In this document: positions 1 to 9,042 of the stretch, in pieces
Numbering within the stretch: the stretch's first letter is position 1
How the letters are laid out: every line of letters starts with the position of its first letter
Origin: Dyadobacter sp. CY356
GTDB taxonomy: Bacteria; Bacteroidota; Bacteroidia; Cytophagales; Spirosomataceae
Assembly (NCBI RefSeq): GCF_021440195.1
Contig: NZ_JAJTSZ010000010.1
Location: forward strand, 220,275 to 284,274
DNA: 64,000 bases
Reading direction: 5' to 3'
Made by a program: the position numbers and the translations under genes
The notes under the pieces: model-generated
The model's input: only the letters and a program-made list of their open reading frames with translations
Databases searched by the model: none
What the model was told of the DNA's origin: nothing

Positions 1-675
1 GATACTATATATGCTATTCAGGATGAAGAAGGCAAAGTTTTTCGCCTGGCCTGGGGTGTAAAAAAACAGTATCATGCCAAATTTGGGAAAAAAGGAGATT
101 ATGAAGACCTGGCCATTATTAATGACCAGGTTGTCGTGCTTAAAAGTAACGGAACCTTATATTCATTTCCATTTTCGGAGTCTGTTTACGAAGAGGTTGA
201 CAGCACAAAGGAATGGAAAAAAGTTTTGCCAAAAGGTGAATATGAAAGCATCTATGGCAATGAAGAGACGGATAGTTTGTATGTGCTTTGTAAAAACTGT
301 GCGCAGGATGATTCTAAAAAAAGCATTACCGGTTATGCTTTTCACACCGACGACAGTGTTGCAATTGCCCAGCCTTTTCAGATCAATGTAAAAGATATAA
401 AAGCGTTGTCAGGGAAAGTGGAAAGAGGTTTCCGGCCTTCGGGTATGGCGCAAAACCCGTTTTCGAAAGATTGGTATATCATCTCCGCTGTGAATAAATT
501 ATTGGTTATAACAGACAAAAACTGGAAGGTTCAGCAAGCCCTTGCCCTCAATGGAAACATGTTCACACAACCAGAAGGGATTGCTTTTGATAACGCTGGT
601 AATCTTTATATATCAAATGAAGGAGATGATTTTGCGGAGGGTAATATTTTGAAATTTAAGAAGTTAAGTAAATAA
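1..675 (+). CDS. SdiA-regulated (YjiK-like) family protein, 5'-truncated by window edge
   Basis: The reading frame is open from base 1 without a start, so the N-terminus lies outside the window; 224 codons remain. The visible part has the beta-propeller style of the SdiA-regulated/YjiK family: an Asp-Glu-Glu-Gly turn near the start (IQDEEGKVF), then KKGDYEDLAI, SNGTLYSF, and a C-terminal QPEGIAFDNAGNLYISNEG blade typical of SMP-30/NHL-like propellers. The family is usually extracytoplasmic in Bacteroidota and its biochemical role is unknown. The stop is 26 bases before the ATG of the metallophosphoesterase/barrel gene, so the two are probably co-transcribed. Family assignment rests on motif resemblance only. 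Confidence 0.7.
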   Translation, partial: DTIYAIQDEEGKVFRLAWGVKKQYHAKFGKKGDYEDLAIINDQVVVLKSNGTLYSFPFSESVYEEVDSTKEWKKVLPKGEYESIYGNEETDSLYVLCKNCAQDDSKKSITGYAFHTDDSVAIAQPFQINVKDIKALSGKVERGFRPSGMAQNPFSKDWYIISAVNKLLVITDKNWKVQQALALNGNMFTQPEGIAFDNAGNLYISNEGDDFAEGNILKFKKLSK

Positions 676-701
676 CAAAAGTGAACTTACCTGAATCTGG
701 T

Positions 702-3700
702 ATGAAATTAAAATTCTCCTCAATACTTTTTATAGTATCGCTGGTTATCATTTCTTCGTGTTCCAGTTACAAAAAGCTGCAATATTCCAGGGAAGGAAAA
801 AGTTGGGAACAAAGTGCTCCTTCTCCTGATCTTGTCTTAAAACATACCATGTACCTGGTGGGTGATGCAGGAAACGACAAACCTGAAAATAAGGCTCCGG
901 TACTTCTCTATCTGAAAGAAAAACTTGCCAAAGAATCCAAAAATAGCTCAGCCTTGTTTTTGGGAGATAATATTTATGAGTACGGTATGCCGCCCTCGGA
1001 TGATACCGCCAAAAGAAAAGTGGCCGAATACCGGATCACCTCTCAATTGGAAACGCTTGATGATTTTAAAGGAAGACCATTTTTTATCCCGGGTAATCAT
1101 GACTGGCGGGGTTGGGGGAGGAAAGGGCTGAAACGTCAGGAAAATTTTATTGAATCTTATCTTAATAAAAGAAAAGGAAAAACGGATAAAGACGATTACG
1201 AGACTTATTTCCTTCCACAGGACGGATGTTCAGGGCCGGAAGTGATAGAACTAAATGATAATGTGGTCGTTATCGCTGTCGATTCACAGTGGTGGCTGAG
1301 TGACTGGGATAAAGATACCAAAATCAATGATGGCTGCGAAATAAAAAACAGGGCAACTTTCAAGTTTATTTTTGAAAATGTGATCCGTAAATACAGGAAT
1401 AAAAACGTCGTGATCGCAATGCACCATCCGCCGTTTACGTATGGCCCGCATGGTGGGAAATTTACGATCAAGCAGCATATTTTCCCGCTCACAGAAATGA
1501 ACCCGAATTTGTATATCCCGCTTCCGGGTATTGGAAGTTTAAGTGCGCTTTTCAGGGGAACAATCGGATCTCGTCAGGATACGCATAACAAACTTTATAA
1601 GGATATGCGCGACGGAATCCTGGCAGCGGCAAGGAAAAATGGAAATTTCATTTTTGCCAGTGGCCATGAACATGCGTTGCAGTTTATCGAAAACGACGGA
1701 CAGGAATTTATTGTGAGTGGAAGCGGATCTAAAAACAGTCCTATCGGAATGGGTAAAGGTTCGCAATTTGCTTCCACGGCTTTGGGTTACAGTACGCTTT
1801 CTTTCTACGAAGGCGGTGAAACCTGGGTACAATACTGGGAAGTGGCTGAACATGGGAAAAGTGCAAAACTGGTTTATCAGAAAAAGATAAAGGACAAACT
1901 TCCGGTTGTGAAATCGGAGCCGGCTATCGCCTACAAAGAATATGAAGAACATCTGGATAGCACCAGCCGGTTTGTGCTTAAAAATGAAATAAAGCCGGTT
2001 AAGGGTTTCCATAACTTCCTGTTTGGCGAACATCACAGGAATCTTTATATGGAAAAATATCCTTTCCCGGTTCTTGATTTTGATAAATATCAGGGGGGCG
2101 TAATTCCGGTTAAACAGGGTGGGGGAAATCAGACGAATTCGCTCCGTGTCCGTGCAAACGATGGGAAGGAATATGTGCTTCGTGACATGACAAAAGATGT
2201 CAGTCGTTTTTTGCCATATCCTTTTAATAAAATGCTTGCGGCGCAATTTCTGGCTCAGGAAAATTTCCTTTCCACGCTGCCATTTGCACCATTGGCAATA
2301 CCCAAACTTGCTGATGCCATTCAGGTTTATCATACCAATCCTAAAATTTATTATGTTCCTTCACAACCCGCATTAGGCGATTTTAACCAGGTTTTTGGTG
2401 GAAGTCTGAGTTTGGTGGAGGAACGCCCGGATGGTAAAAAATGGAAGGACGCAGCCTTTTTTGGAAATGCGGATAAAATAATCAGTACACCGGATTTGCT
2501 TGAAAATATTCTGGAAAGTAATAAATATAGGGTCGATGAAAAGTGGGCATTGAAAACCCGCTTTCTTGATATAATCATCGGTGACTGGGACCGGCATGAT
2601 GACCAGTGGACCTGGGCTGATATCAAACAGCCGGATGGTACAAATCTGTATCGGCCAATTCCACGTGACAGGGATCAGGCGCTGTCAAAATATGACGGAC
2701 TTTTTACCAACGCTGCCAGGCTAACCATGCCGTTTTTGCGTCAGTTACAGGTTTACGGCCCGGAAGTTCCAAGTATGAAATGGACTACATGGAGTGCGCG
2801 TTTATTTGACCGGACCTTTTTGAATTCACTTAGTTGGGAAGATTGGGAAGAGCAGGTACGGTATGTTCAGAAAAACATGACTGATGAAGTTATTGAAAAT
2901 GCTTTCACAGACTGGCCGGATAAGGCAAGAGAAATGGCCGCACCGCTTGTGATCAAAAGCATAAAAACCAGACGGGATAATTTACTGGAACTGGCCAGAA
3001 AACATTATGAATTTGTGAGCGAGTCGGTGAATGTTATAGGTACTGAGGAAAATGAAAAATTTGAAATTGAACGTATGGATGACCAACATACGCGGGTTAC
3101 GGTTTCGGAAATAAACAAAAAGGGCGAGATTAAACAACAGAATTACAGGCGAATTTTTGATAATAAAATCACCAAAACAATTAACGTTTATGGTAATGGG
3201 GACGACGATGAATTTATTGTTACAGGCGATGTCAGCAAGGGTTCTAGGGTGAGATTAATCGGTGGAACTGGTAAAGATATTTTCACGGACAGCTCAATTG
3301 TACACGGTGGAGGTAAAAAAACGATTGTGTATGATGATCTCGGCAAAAATAAAATAAATGGCGGGCCGGAAACAAAAGATAAACGGACTTCTCTTTACCG
3401 GTATAATGTGTACGACCGCAGGAGTGCAGAAAGTGATTATGATATTACTATTCCACTTCCAATTGTTGGGTACAACCCGGATGACGGCTTTTTGATTGGT
3501 GCCAATTTCAATATGATCAGGTATGGTTTCAAAAAAGAACCTTATGCCTCACAGCAACGGTTTGGCGGGAGTTATTCCTTTGCCACCAAAGCTATCAAGC
3601 TTTATTATACCGGGGATTATCTGAATGCTTTCAAAAGTTTCGACTTTTACCTGGATACTTATTATCATGGCCCTGCCTATGCATTTAACTATGCCGGTTT

Positions 3701-4493
3701 AGGAAATACTTCTGAACGTCCGGTTGACAACCCTAACTTTTACCGGGTGCGCCAGAGTGCTTTTCATGTATATCCTGCCATCAAAAAACATTTTGCCGGA
3801 AATAGCGGTTTTGTGACATTGGGACCGGTTTTTGAAGTTTCAGATGTACAATCTACCGCCGGTAGATTTATTACCAGTGATGCGAACCAGCTTAGTGACG
3901 ATGTTTTCAAAACAAAATATTACAGCGGTGGCCAGCTTTTATTTAATTTCAGCAGTGTTGATAATATCTTTTCTCCACATTCCGGATTACGTTTTAATGC
4001 CGGAATGAACTATACCAAAAACCTGAAAGAGGATAAAAGCTTCTCGGGTCTGAAAGCGCAGATAGCGTTTTATTTCAGTCTGGATACAAAGGAGAACATC
4101 ATTTTTGCCTCTCAGATCGGAACAGGTCTGAATTTCGGTAAAGGATATGAATTTTTCCAGATGCCAACCATTGGAGGAAATCAGGGATTGCGTGGATATC
4201 GGACGCAACGGTTTTATGGCAAAAGCAGTTTGTGGCATTCAAATGATCTGCGTGTTAGATTGGGAAACAGTGTAAATCCTACCTTGCCGTTAACTTACGG
4301 GCTTTTTGGTAGTTTTGATTACGGCCGTGTCTGGCTTAATGATGATATGAACAAAGACTGGCATTATAGTTACGGAGGGGGAATCTGGGTCGCTCCCGTA
4401 GATATACTGACTTTGTCAATAGGCGCATTTATTCCAAAAGAAAAACAGGAAGAGAAACCAAGAATTGCCTTTCAGGTCGGGTTTTGGTTTTAA
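702..4493 (+). CDS. Metallophosphoesterase fused to BamA/TamA-like outer membrane barrel, lipoprotein
   Basis: I chose the ATG at 702 because it gives a clean lipoprotein signal (MKLKFSS..., lipobox ending ISSC, Cys20); a GTG at 681 would add seven residues in front of it. Residues ~40-350 hold a calcineurin-like phosphoesterase: GDAGN, GDNIYEYG, GNHDW, MHHPP and GHEH are the five metal-binding blocks. A long middle region (~400-900) has no motif I recognise apart from its WDRHDDQW segment. The last ~350 residues look like a surface-antigen (D15/BamA-type) beta-barrel: repeated aromatic/Gly strands beginning at YNPDDGFLIGANF and ending in a C-terminal Phe (GFWF). The protein would place an enzyme domain on an outer-membrane anchor. 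Substrate is unknown. At 1263 aa it is far longer than a stand-alone phosphoesterase. Confidence 0.85.
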   Translation: MKLKFSSILFIVSLVIISSCSSYKKLQYSREGKSWEQSAPSPDLVLKHTMYLVGDAGNDKPENKAPVLLYLKEKLAKESKNSSALFLGDNIYEYGMPPSDDTAKRKVAEYRITSQLETLDDFKGRPFFIPGNHDWRGWGRKGLKRQENFIESYLNKRKGKTDKDDYETYFLPQDGCSGPEVIELNDNVVVIAVDSQWWLSDWDKDTKINDGCEIKNRATFKFIFENVIRKYRNKNVVIAMHHPPFTYGPHGGKFTIKQHIFPLTEMNPNLYIPLPGIGSLSALFRGTIGSRQDTHNKLYKDMRDGILAAARKNGNFIFASGHEHALQFIENDGQEFIVSGSGSKNSPIGMGKGSQFASTALGYSTLSFYEGGETWVQYWEVAEHGKSAKLVYQKKIKDKLPVVKSEPAIAYKEYEEHLDSTSRFVLKNEIKPVKGFHNFLFGEHHRNLYMEKYPFPVLDFDKYQGGVIPVKQGGGNQTNSLRVRANDGKEYVLRDMTKDVSRFLPYPFNKMLAAQFLAQENFLSTLPFAPLAIPKLADAIQVYHTNPKIYYVPSQPALGDFNQVFGGSLSLVEERPDGKKWKDAAFFGNADKIISTPDLLENILESNKYRVDEKWALKTRFLDIIIGDWDRHDDQWTWADIKQPDGTNLYRPIPRDRDQALSKYDGLFTNAARLTMPFLRQLQVYGPEVPSMKWTTWSARLFDRTFLNSLSWEDWEEQVRYVQKNMTDEVIENAFTDWPDKAREMAAPLVIKSIKTRRDNLLELARKHYEFVSESVNVIGTEENEKFEIERMDDQHTRVTVSEINKKGEIKQQNYRRIFDNKITKTINVYGNGDDDEFIVTGDVSKGSRVRLIGGTGKDIFTDSSIVHGGGKKTIVYDDLGKNKINGGPETKDKRTSLYRYNVYDRRSAESDYDITIPLPIVGYNPDDGFLIGANFNMIRYGFKKEPYASQQRFGGSYSFATKAIKLYYTGDYLNAFKSFDFYLDTYYHGPAYAFNYAGLGNTSERPVDNPNFYRVRQSAFHVYPAIKKHFAGNSGFVTLGPVFEVSDVQSTAGRFITSDANQLSDDVFKTKYYSGGQLLFNFSSVDNIFSPHSGLRFNAGMNYTKNLKEDKSFSGLKAQIAFYFSLDTKENIIFASQIGTGLNFGKGYEFFQMPTIGGNQGLRGYRTQRFYGKSSLWHSNDLRVRLGNSVNPTLPLTYGLFGSFDYGRVWLNDDMNKDWHYSYGGGIWVAPVDILTLSIGAFIPKEKQEEKPRIAFQVGFWF

Positions 4494-4542
4494 TTTTATA
4501 TAATAGCCGAAGTATAATTTAATCTTAAAGTGATCTGTTGAA

Positions 4543-4950
4543 ATGAAAGAACAAAAACGAATAAAACCGCAGACCCTTTTCGTTGTGACAGCTTTTTTGG
4601 TATCACTGGCCAATTTTTTGTTTTTTAAATCAGATATCTCCATTCAACTCTACGACACGTATTATGTGATTTCTCAAAAATTCGTTGCACAGTTGCTGTC
4701 CATGATTTGTATTGCATGTTTCACGATATATTATGTTTTTGACAAGTTTATCTGGCCGCTACAAAATCCATTGGGTTATGTACATTATTCGCTGACGGTT
4801 ATTCCACTTTTGATTTTGTTAGTAAAACCAATTGAAGATATTCAAGTGATCACTCTGCTCGCCATCGTTGCAGCAGGCCTTTTGTTACTTGCTCAAATTG
4901 TGTTGATAGTAAATATTATCCGTACAAAACGAGCACAAATTCAGAATTGA
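4543..4950 (+). CDS. Small four-helix membrane protein with a cytochrome-oxidase-I-like motif
   Basis: This 135-aa protein has about four predicted membrane helices (residues ~13-30, 45-65, 80-97, 103-125) and a Lys/Arg-rich C-terminus (IIRTKRAQ). Between helices 1 and 2 it carries ISIQLYDTYYVIS, which resembles the D-x-x-x-x-DTYYVV stretch of haem-copper oxidase subunit I, but the haem-ligand histidines that normally follow are absent. It starts 50 bases after the barrel gene. No function can be assigned; the likeness may be a structural echo only. Confidence 0.6.
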   Translation: MKEQKRIKPQTLFVVTAFLVSLANFLFFKSDISIQLYDTYYVISQKFVAQLLSMICIACFTIYYVFDKFIWPLQNPLGYVHYSLTVIPLLILLVKPIEDIQVITLLAIVAAGLLLLAQIVLIVNIIRTKRAQIQN

Positions 4951-5055
4951 AATCAGGATTTGAATCAACTATTTACAAATAATCATACGGCTTTTTAGGA
5001 AAGTTACGGCTAGTGCGTTTAACTTTATCGCTACTTAACAATCTTAAATTAGCCG

Positions 5056-6717
5056 ATGAAAATTACTTTATGCCAGAAAAGAGTAATACTGTTTTTTTGC
5101 TTTTTTCTTCTTGTTAATGGTGCTTTTGCACAGCGTTACATTTTCTTTCTTCATAATAAGTTTATTGAAGAAAATGATTTGTCTGCAAAACATCCGGACT
5201 ACGGAGTAGCACAATATGAAGAGATTCTGGATTATTACACGAAAGAAAATTTCGTTGTAATCAGTGAGAAACGTCCTCTGAATACGGATGCAAAATCGTA
5301 TGCCCAAAAAGTAGCTTTGCAAATTGATAGCCTGATCACCAAAGGTATCAAGCCGGAAAGAATCACTGTTATTGGTACATCCAAAGGAGGTTATATTGCT
5401 CAGTTTGTTTCAAGCATTGAAAAGAATAAGGACTTAAATTATGTTTTTATTGGAAGCTGTGGGGAAGAAGATGTAACCAAAATCCCGGATATAAATTTCA
5501 GAGGCAACATTTTATCAATATATGAAAAAAGTGATATTATAGGTCAGTCATGTACAAGCATGAGACTAAGATCGGTAAATACAGTCAGCAGGTTTAAAGA
5601 AATCGAATTGAACACAGGATTGAAACATGGATTTCTATTCAAAGCATTACCCGAATGGCTCGAACCTTCGGCGCAATGGGCAAGACGGGATTATGGAGTC
5701 AGACCTGTTACCGGAGATGCTAAGTCAAAAAAAACGATTGGCGGGAATAATGACAATACCAATGGAAAAATTGACGACTTGCTTTCTTCGTCTACTCAAA
5801 AACATTTCAACGGAATAGTTCTAATTGCAAAACATGGTTTTACCAAATACGTTAAGGTCATTGGATTTTCAGATATTGAAAAAAGGAAACCTTTGAAATT
5901 TGACGATCAGTTTGTGATTGGATCCATCAGCAAACAATTTACAGCAGTTTTACTTTTGCGGGAATATGAAAAAGGCAGGGTAAAGCTTGATATTCCAATC
6001 CGAAACTATCTGCCTGAATTAAAGCAGTCATGGGCGGATTCTGTCACTGTTGACCAGCTTTTGACGCATATGAATGGAATATCCGCCCTGGACAAACCAC
6101 TTGATTTTAAACCAGGTTCGAAATATTCCTATTCTCAGATCGGTTATGATCTGTTGGCAAGAATTATTGAAAATACATCTGGGAAATCTTTTGCGTCTTT
6201 GTCTGCAGCACTATTTAAGAAATGTAAAATGTACAATACCTTTCATCCGGACGTGAAGCAGTATCATAATCTTGTAAAAGGTTATACCGAACAGGAAAAT
6301 GGAAAATTTGCGATTGAAGCTAAAACATTTGAAAATTATGTGGCGGCCGGCTCGTTCATTTCTACCGCGCACGATCTGCTCTTATGGAATAATTGTCTGC
6401 ACGAAGGAAAACTTTTATCGCAGAAAACATACCGTTTAATGATCTCCAAAAAGCCGGAGGCCGTCAGGAATCACCCTATTTTTGGAAAGGTGGAATATGG
6501 TTATGGGATTACCCACGACACCAAGGAGGGCATTTTACAGCTCGGACAAACTGGTTTCGCCCCAGGGTTTATTTCTATGGATTTTTATTTTCCTAAAACA
6601 AAAACCAGCTGTATTGTGCTCGACAATGTTGTTTATGATGAAAATGATCTGCAAAAGGCGTTTTCATATCATTCACATATACTTAAAATTATAAGAGAAA
6701 GCAATCTGGTCAAATAA
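5056..6717 (+). CDS. Secreted two-domain serine hydrolase (alpha/beta-hydrolase-like + class C beta-lactamase-like)
   Basis: There is a signal peptide at residues 1-25 (cleavage after AFA). Residues ~26-215 form an alpha/beta-hydrolase-like domain with a nucleophile elbow GTSKGG (Ser109). Residues ~235-553 form a beta-lactamase/transpeptidase-like domain of the class C/esterase family with the SxxK motif SISK (Ser290, Lys293). The second motif, normally YxN, reads Y-S-Q (359-361), and the third, normally HTG or HxG, reads GQTG. The first catalytic pair is therefore intact while two accessory motifs differ. Likely periplasmic peptidase or esterase; substrate unknown. A TAACTTTA sequence ~40 bases upstream could be its -7 box. 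Fusion of two serine-hydrolase folds is uncommon. Confidence 0.8.
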   Translation: MKITLCQKRVILFFCFFLLVNGAFAQRYIFFLHNKFIEENDLSAKHPDYGVAQYEEILDYYTKENFVVISEKRPLNTDAKSYAQKVALQIDSLITKGIKPERITVIGTSKGGYIAQFVSSIEKNKDLNYVFIGSCGEEDVTKIPDINFRGNILSIYEKSDIIGQSCTSMRLRSVNTVSRFKEIELNTGLKHGFLFKALPEWLEPSAQWARRDYGVRPVTGDAKSKKTIGGNNDNTNGKIDDLLSSSTQKHFNGIVLIAKHGFTKYVKVIGFSDIEKRKPLKFDDQFVIGSISKQFTAVLLLREYEKGRVKLDIPIRNYLPELKQSWADSVTVDQLLTHMNGISALDKPLDFKPGSKYSYSQIGYDLLARIIENTSGKSFASLSAALFKKCKMYNTFHPDVKQYHNLVKGYTEQENGKFAIEAKTFENYVAAGSFISTAHDLLLWNNCLHEGKLLSQKTYRLMISKKPEAVRNHPIFGKVEYGYGITHDTKEGILQLGQTGFAPGFISMDFYFPKTKTSCIVLDNVVYDENDLQKAFSYHSHILKIIRESNLVK

Positions 6718-6763
6718 AATTGAAAATGTCCGGACTTTGAAATAATTCGAGAGTCCGGATAAT

Positions 6764-7345
6764 CTATTTTAATACGTCTAAGGCTACGCTGACAATGTCA
6801 TTGTAAATATCCTGATCCACAGCGGATTTGGCAGCTATTCTTAAACCGGAAATTGTATTAAACAAAAAACGGGCAATAGCTCTCGGATTTTTATCCATTG
6901 AAATTTCCCCGGATTGCTGGCCTTTGGTTATCAGTTGAAAAAAGGCATCTTCAATATCCTGCATGTTTTGACGCACAATTTTGTCGATTTCTTCGTCGTG
7001 AGGTGCCAGTTCCACAGAACTGTTAACCATAAAACAACCCTTGGGAAGTTTATCAGTAAAACTGTCATGAACAAGCATTTTAAAAATCTCCTGCAACGAA
7101 ACCATCGTGTTTTTGGAGTCATTGACCATATCAATCAATCCACCCGCTGCCTGTGCACGGTATCTCTCCAAAGCGGAGATATAAAGCTTACGTTTATCAC
7201 CAAACGTATCATAAATACTTGACCGGCTCAACCCAAGCGCATCCACCACATCCTGCATGGAAGAAGCGTGGTAACCCTTATACCAAAATAGGTCAACAGC
7301 TTTATCTAAAATCGCTTCCTGATCGAATTCTTTCGTGCGTGCCAT
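6764..7345 (-). CDS. TetR/AcrR family transcriptional regulator
   Basis: The 193-aa protein has an N-terminal TetR helix-turn-helix: residues ~9-55 (QEAILDKAVDLFWYKGY, then SMQDVVDALGLSRSSIYDTFGDK). The C-terminal ligand domain resembles the group that regulates oxidoreductases. It lies directly downstream of the SDR gene on the same strand, 76 bases apart. That gap holds one of three GGAA-N6-TTCC palindromes, and the other two lie in front of the SDR gene, so I infer that it represses both itself and the SDR gene. The ligand is unknown. Confidence 0.9.
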   Translation of the reverse strand: MARTKEFDQEAILDKAVDLFWYKGYHASSMQDVVDALGLSRSSIYDTFGDKRKLYISALERYRAQAAGGLIDMVNDSKNTMVSLQEIFKMLVHDSFTDKLPKGCFMVNSSVELAPHDEEIDKIVRQNMQDIEDAFFQLITKGQQSGEISMDKNPRAIARFLFNTISGLRIAAKSAVDQDIYNDIVSVALDVLK

Positions 7346-7356
7346 ATTGCTAAAAA

Positions 7357-7380
7357 ACTTTGCTGATGCGTCAGCAAAGT
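7357..7380 (-). terminator. Hairpin with T-run between SDR and tetR
   Basis: A perfect 10-bp inverted repeat (ACTTTGCTGA / TCAGCAAAGT) with a 4-base loop is followed on the minus strand by TTTTTT, the form of an intrinsic terminator for the SDR transcript. It ends only 11 bases before the tetR ATG. Its first arm also contains TAACTTTG (7375-7382, minus strand), which fits the Bacteroidota -7 box for tetR. It may therefore be terminator, promoter part or 5'-UTR structure. Confidence 0.55.
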
Positions 7381-7391
7381 TAATTTATTTT

Positions 7392-7405
7392 GGAACAATT
7401 ATTCC
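7392..7405. promoter_or_regulatory. Candidate TetR operator 1 (GGAA-N6-TTCC)
   Basis: GGAACAATTATTCC lies just upstream (minus strand) of the TAACTTTG -7-like box at 7375-7382 in front of tetR. It shares the GGAA-N6-TTCC frame with the two sites before the SDR gene, which suggests autoregulation. Confidence 0.5.
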
Positions 7406-7421
7406 GAAAATAATGCTCAAA

Positions 7422-8177
7422 TTAATTCAATACTGCATTTACAGTCAATCCGCCGTCAACTACAATCTCGGTTCCGGTAATGAAGGAAGAATCATCAGAT
7501 GCCAGGAATAAAATAGTTTTTGCAATTTCTGAGGACTGAGCAAAACGATTCAATAGAATTTTTTTACCCAAAATCTCACCAAAACCAGATACTTCTTCAT
7601 GGCTCAAACCTAATTTTCCGTAAAGCGGTGTTTCAACCGGACCGGGAGATACCGCATTTACACGGATTTTTCTTGGTGCAAGTTCAGTGGCAAATACTCT
7701 GTTCAACGATAAAATAGCTCCTTTACTTCCCGCATAAACCGCTGAATTAGGCATACCAACGTGGGCATTTATAGACGTATTAAAAATAACTGAACCTCCG
7801 TCGTTAAAAATAGGCAGGAACTTCTGAACCGTGAAAAAGGTGCCTTTTACATTGACGTTCATAATGTCGTCATAATGGTCTTCAGAAGCGGATTGTAACG
7901 GAGCAAAAGCGGCAAGTCCGGCATTGAGGAACAGAATATCGATTTTGCCAAATTTGTTTTTTACATTATCTACCAATTTATCAATGGAGGAAAGATTACT
8001 TTGATCAGCAACTATCCCAGTTGCACCAAGTTCTTTAGCTGCCTGATCTAATAATTCTTTATTTCTACCTGTGATGATTACTTGTGCACCTTGTGCTGCA
8101 AATTCTTTTGCTGCGGCATAGCCAATTCCACTATTGCCCCCGGTTACTACTGCGACTTTGTTTTGAAGATTGTTCAT
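7422..8177 (-). CDS. Short-chain dehydrogenase/reductase (SDR)
   Basis: This 251-aa classical SDR has the dinucleotide-binding TGGNSGIG at 12-19, NAG at 85-87, and the catalytic Ser135, Tyr148 and Lys152 (YxxxK as YAGSK). The C-terminal block is SSFITGTEIVVDGG. Length and motifs are standard for a soluble NAD(P)-dependent alcohol/ketone or quinone reductase. The substrate cannot be told from sequence. It precedes a TetR regulator and has two matching palindromes in its promoter region. Such TetR-SDR pairs are common detoxification modules; that role is inferred. Confidence 0.92.
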   Translation of the reverse strand: MNNLQNKVAVVTGGNSGIGYAAAKEFAAQGAQVIITGRNKELLDQAAKELGATGIVADQSNLSSIDKLVDNVKNKFGKIDILFLNAGLAAFAPLQSASEDHYDDIMNVNVKGTFFTVQKFLPIFNDGGSVIFNTSINAHVGMPNSAVYAGSKGAILSLNRVFATELAPRKIRVNAVSPGPVETPLYGKLGLSHEEVSGFGEILGKKILLNRFAQSSEIAKTILFLASDDSSFITGTEIVVDGGLTVNAVLN

Positions 8178-8203
8178 TTGATATATGTTTAAAAATTATT
8201 AAT

Positions 8204-8248
8204 GGAATGATTGTTCCGTAAAGGTAATAATAATGGAATGATCATTCC
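8204..8248. promoter_or_regulatory. Tandem candidate TetR operators 2 and 3 at SDR promoter
   Basis: GGAATGATTGTTCC (8204-8217) and the perfect palindrome GGAATGATCATTCC (8235-8248) are 31 bases apart, about three helical turns. Between them the minus strand reads TACCTTTA (8219-8226), a near match to the TAnnTTTG -7 box, 42 bases before the SDR ATG. This arrangement fits a repressor flanking the promoter. Confidence 0.6.
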
Positions 8249-8664
8249 TAATTAACTTGAAAATATTTTTATTCGAAAATATGTATCTTCAAATAACACC
8301 AGTGAAAGTTGAAAGTCCTGATTTTCTATTTTTAAAAGTATAACGTTACTTGTTTCAATTCTTAATATTTATAATATGCTAATACAAAGATAGATAGGGA
8401 TCTGCCTGGAATAAATGTACAGATTCGTGTTTAACATGTCCATTTTATCGGTTTAGGTTTTTTTTAAGATTGAAAATCTTGAATATTTTTAAAATCGTTG
8501 ATTTATACCATAGATAACTTCATCTGTACTTTCGTGACCAATGTATATTGCTGACCTTTGTTACAAGTTAAATGAGGAGGTTCAAGCTCATAGAAGTATC
8601 GGAAGTAAGAGTTTCCGATAAAGGATTTGAAACAAAAAATAAGGGCTTCTAATTTTTAGAAATC
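8249..8664. other. AT-rich intergenic stretch, no clear gene
   Basis: I see no credible gene in these ~416 bases. A 26-codon ORF (8572-8652) just before the DUF983 gene is too short and featureless to call. TACTTTCG (near 8528) and ACCTTTG (near 8554) could be -7 boxes for DUF983. Confidence 0.4.
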
Positions 8665-9042
8665 ATGAAGAATAACAGAGTTTACAGCGTATTGTTTAAT
8701 AAATGTCCACGATGCGGTCAGGGCGATTTTTTTGTCACTAAAAGCGCTTATAGCTTCAAATTTGACCAAATGAATAAAAGCTGCCCCCATTGTGGTGAAA
8801 ATCTGGTGCCGGAACCTGGCTTTTATCAGGGTGCGTTATACATGAGCTATGCGTTTTATGTGGTTTTTATGTTGATTTACTTTTTTGTTTTTATTCATTT
8901 TTTTGAACCCTATCTGGATTATTTCCTGTATAGTATTATTCCTGTTTTGATATTTTTAACACCTCTATTTTACCGCATGGCCAGAAGAGCGTGGCTGGCA
9001 ATATTTATTTCACCGACACAGGAAGAAGTGGTTGGGAAATAA
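8665..9042 (+). CDS. DUF983 family membrane protein
   Basis: This 125-aa protein has two zinc-ribbon-like CxxC pairs (CPRCG at ~14-18 and CPHCG at ~40-44) followed by EPGFYQGALYMSYA and two membrane helices (~57-79 and ~84-103). That is the DUF983 pattern. Members in alphaproteobacteria are sometimes near cytochrome oxidase assembly genes; here cydAB is 3-5 kb away, with no direct link. The function is unknown. Confidence 0.85.
   Translation: MKNNRVYSVLFNKCPRCGQGDFFVTKSAYSFKFDQMNKSCPHCGENLVPEPGFYQGALYMSYAFYVVFMLIYFFVFIHFFEPYLDYFLYSIIPVLIFLTPLFYRMARRAWLAIFISPTQEEVVGK

Noticed and set aside
1539..2333. 264-codon minus-strand ORF
   Set aside because: It lies entirely inside the phosphoesterase/barrel gene on the other strand and encodes no recognisable domain.
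8572..8652. 26-codon ORF before DUF983
   Set aside because: Too short, no motif, no leader-peptide or attenuator structure.
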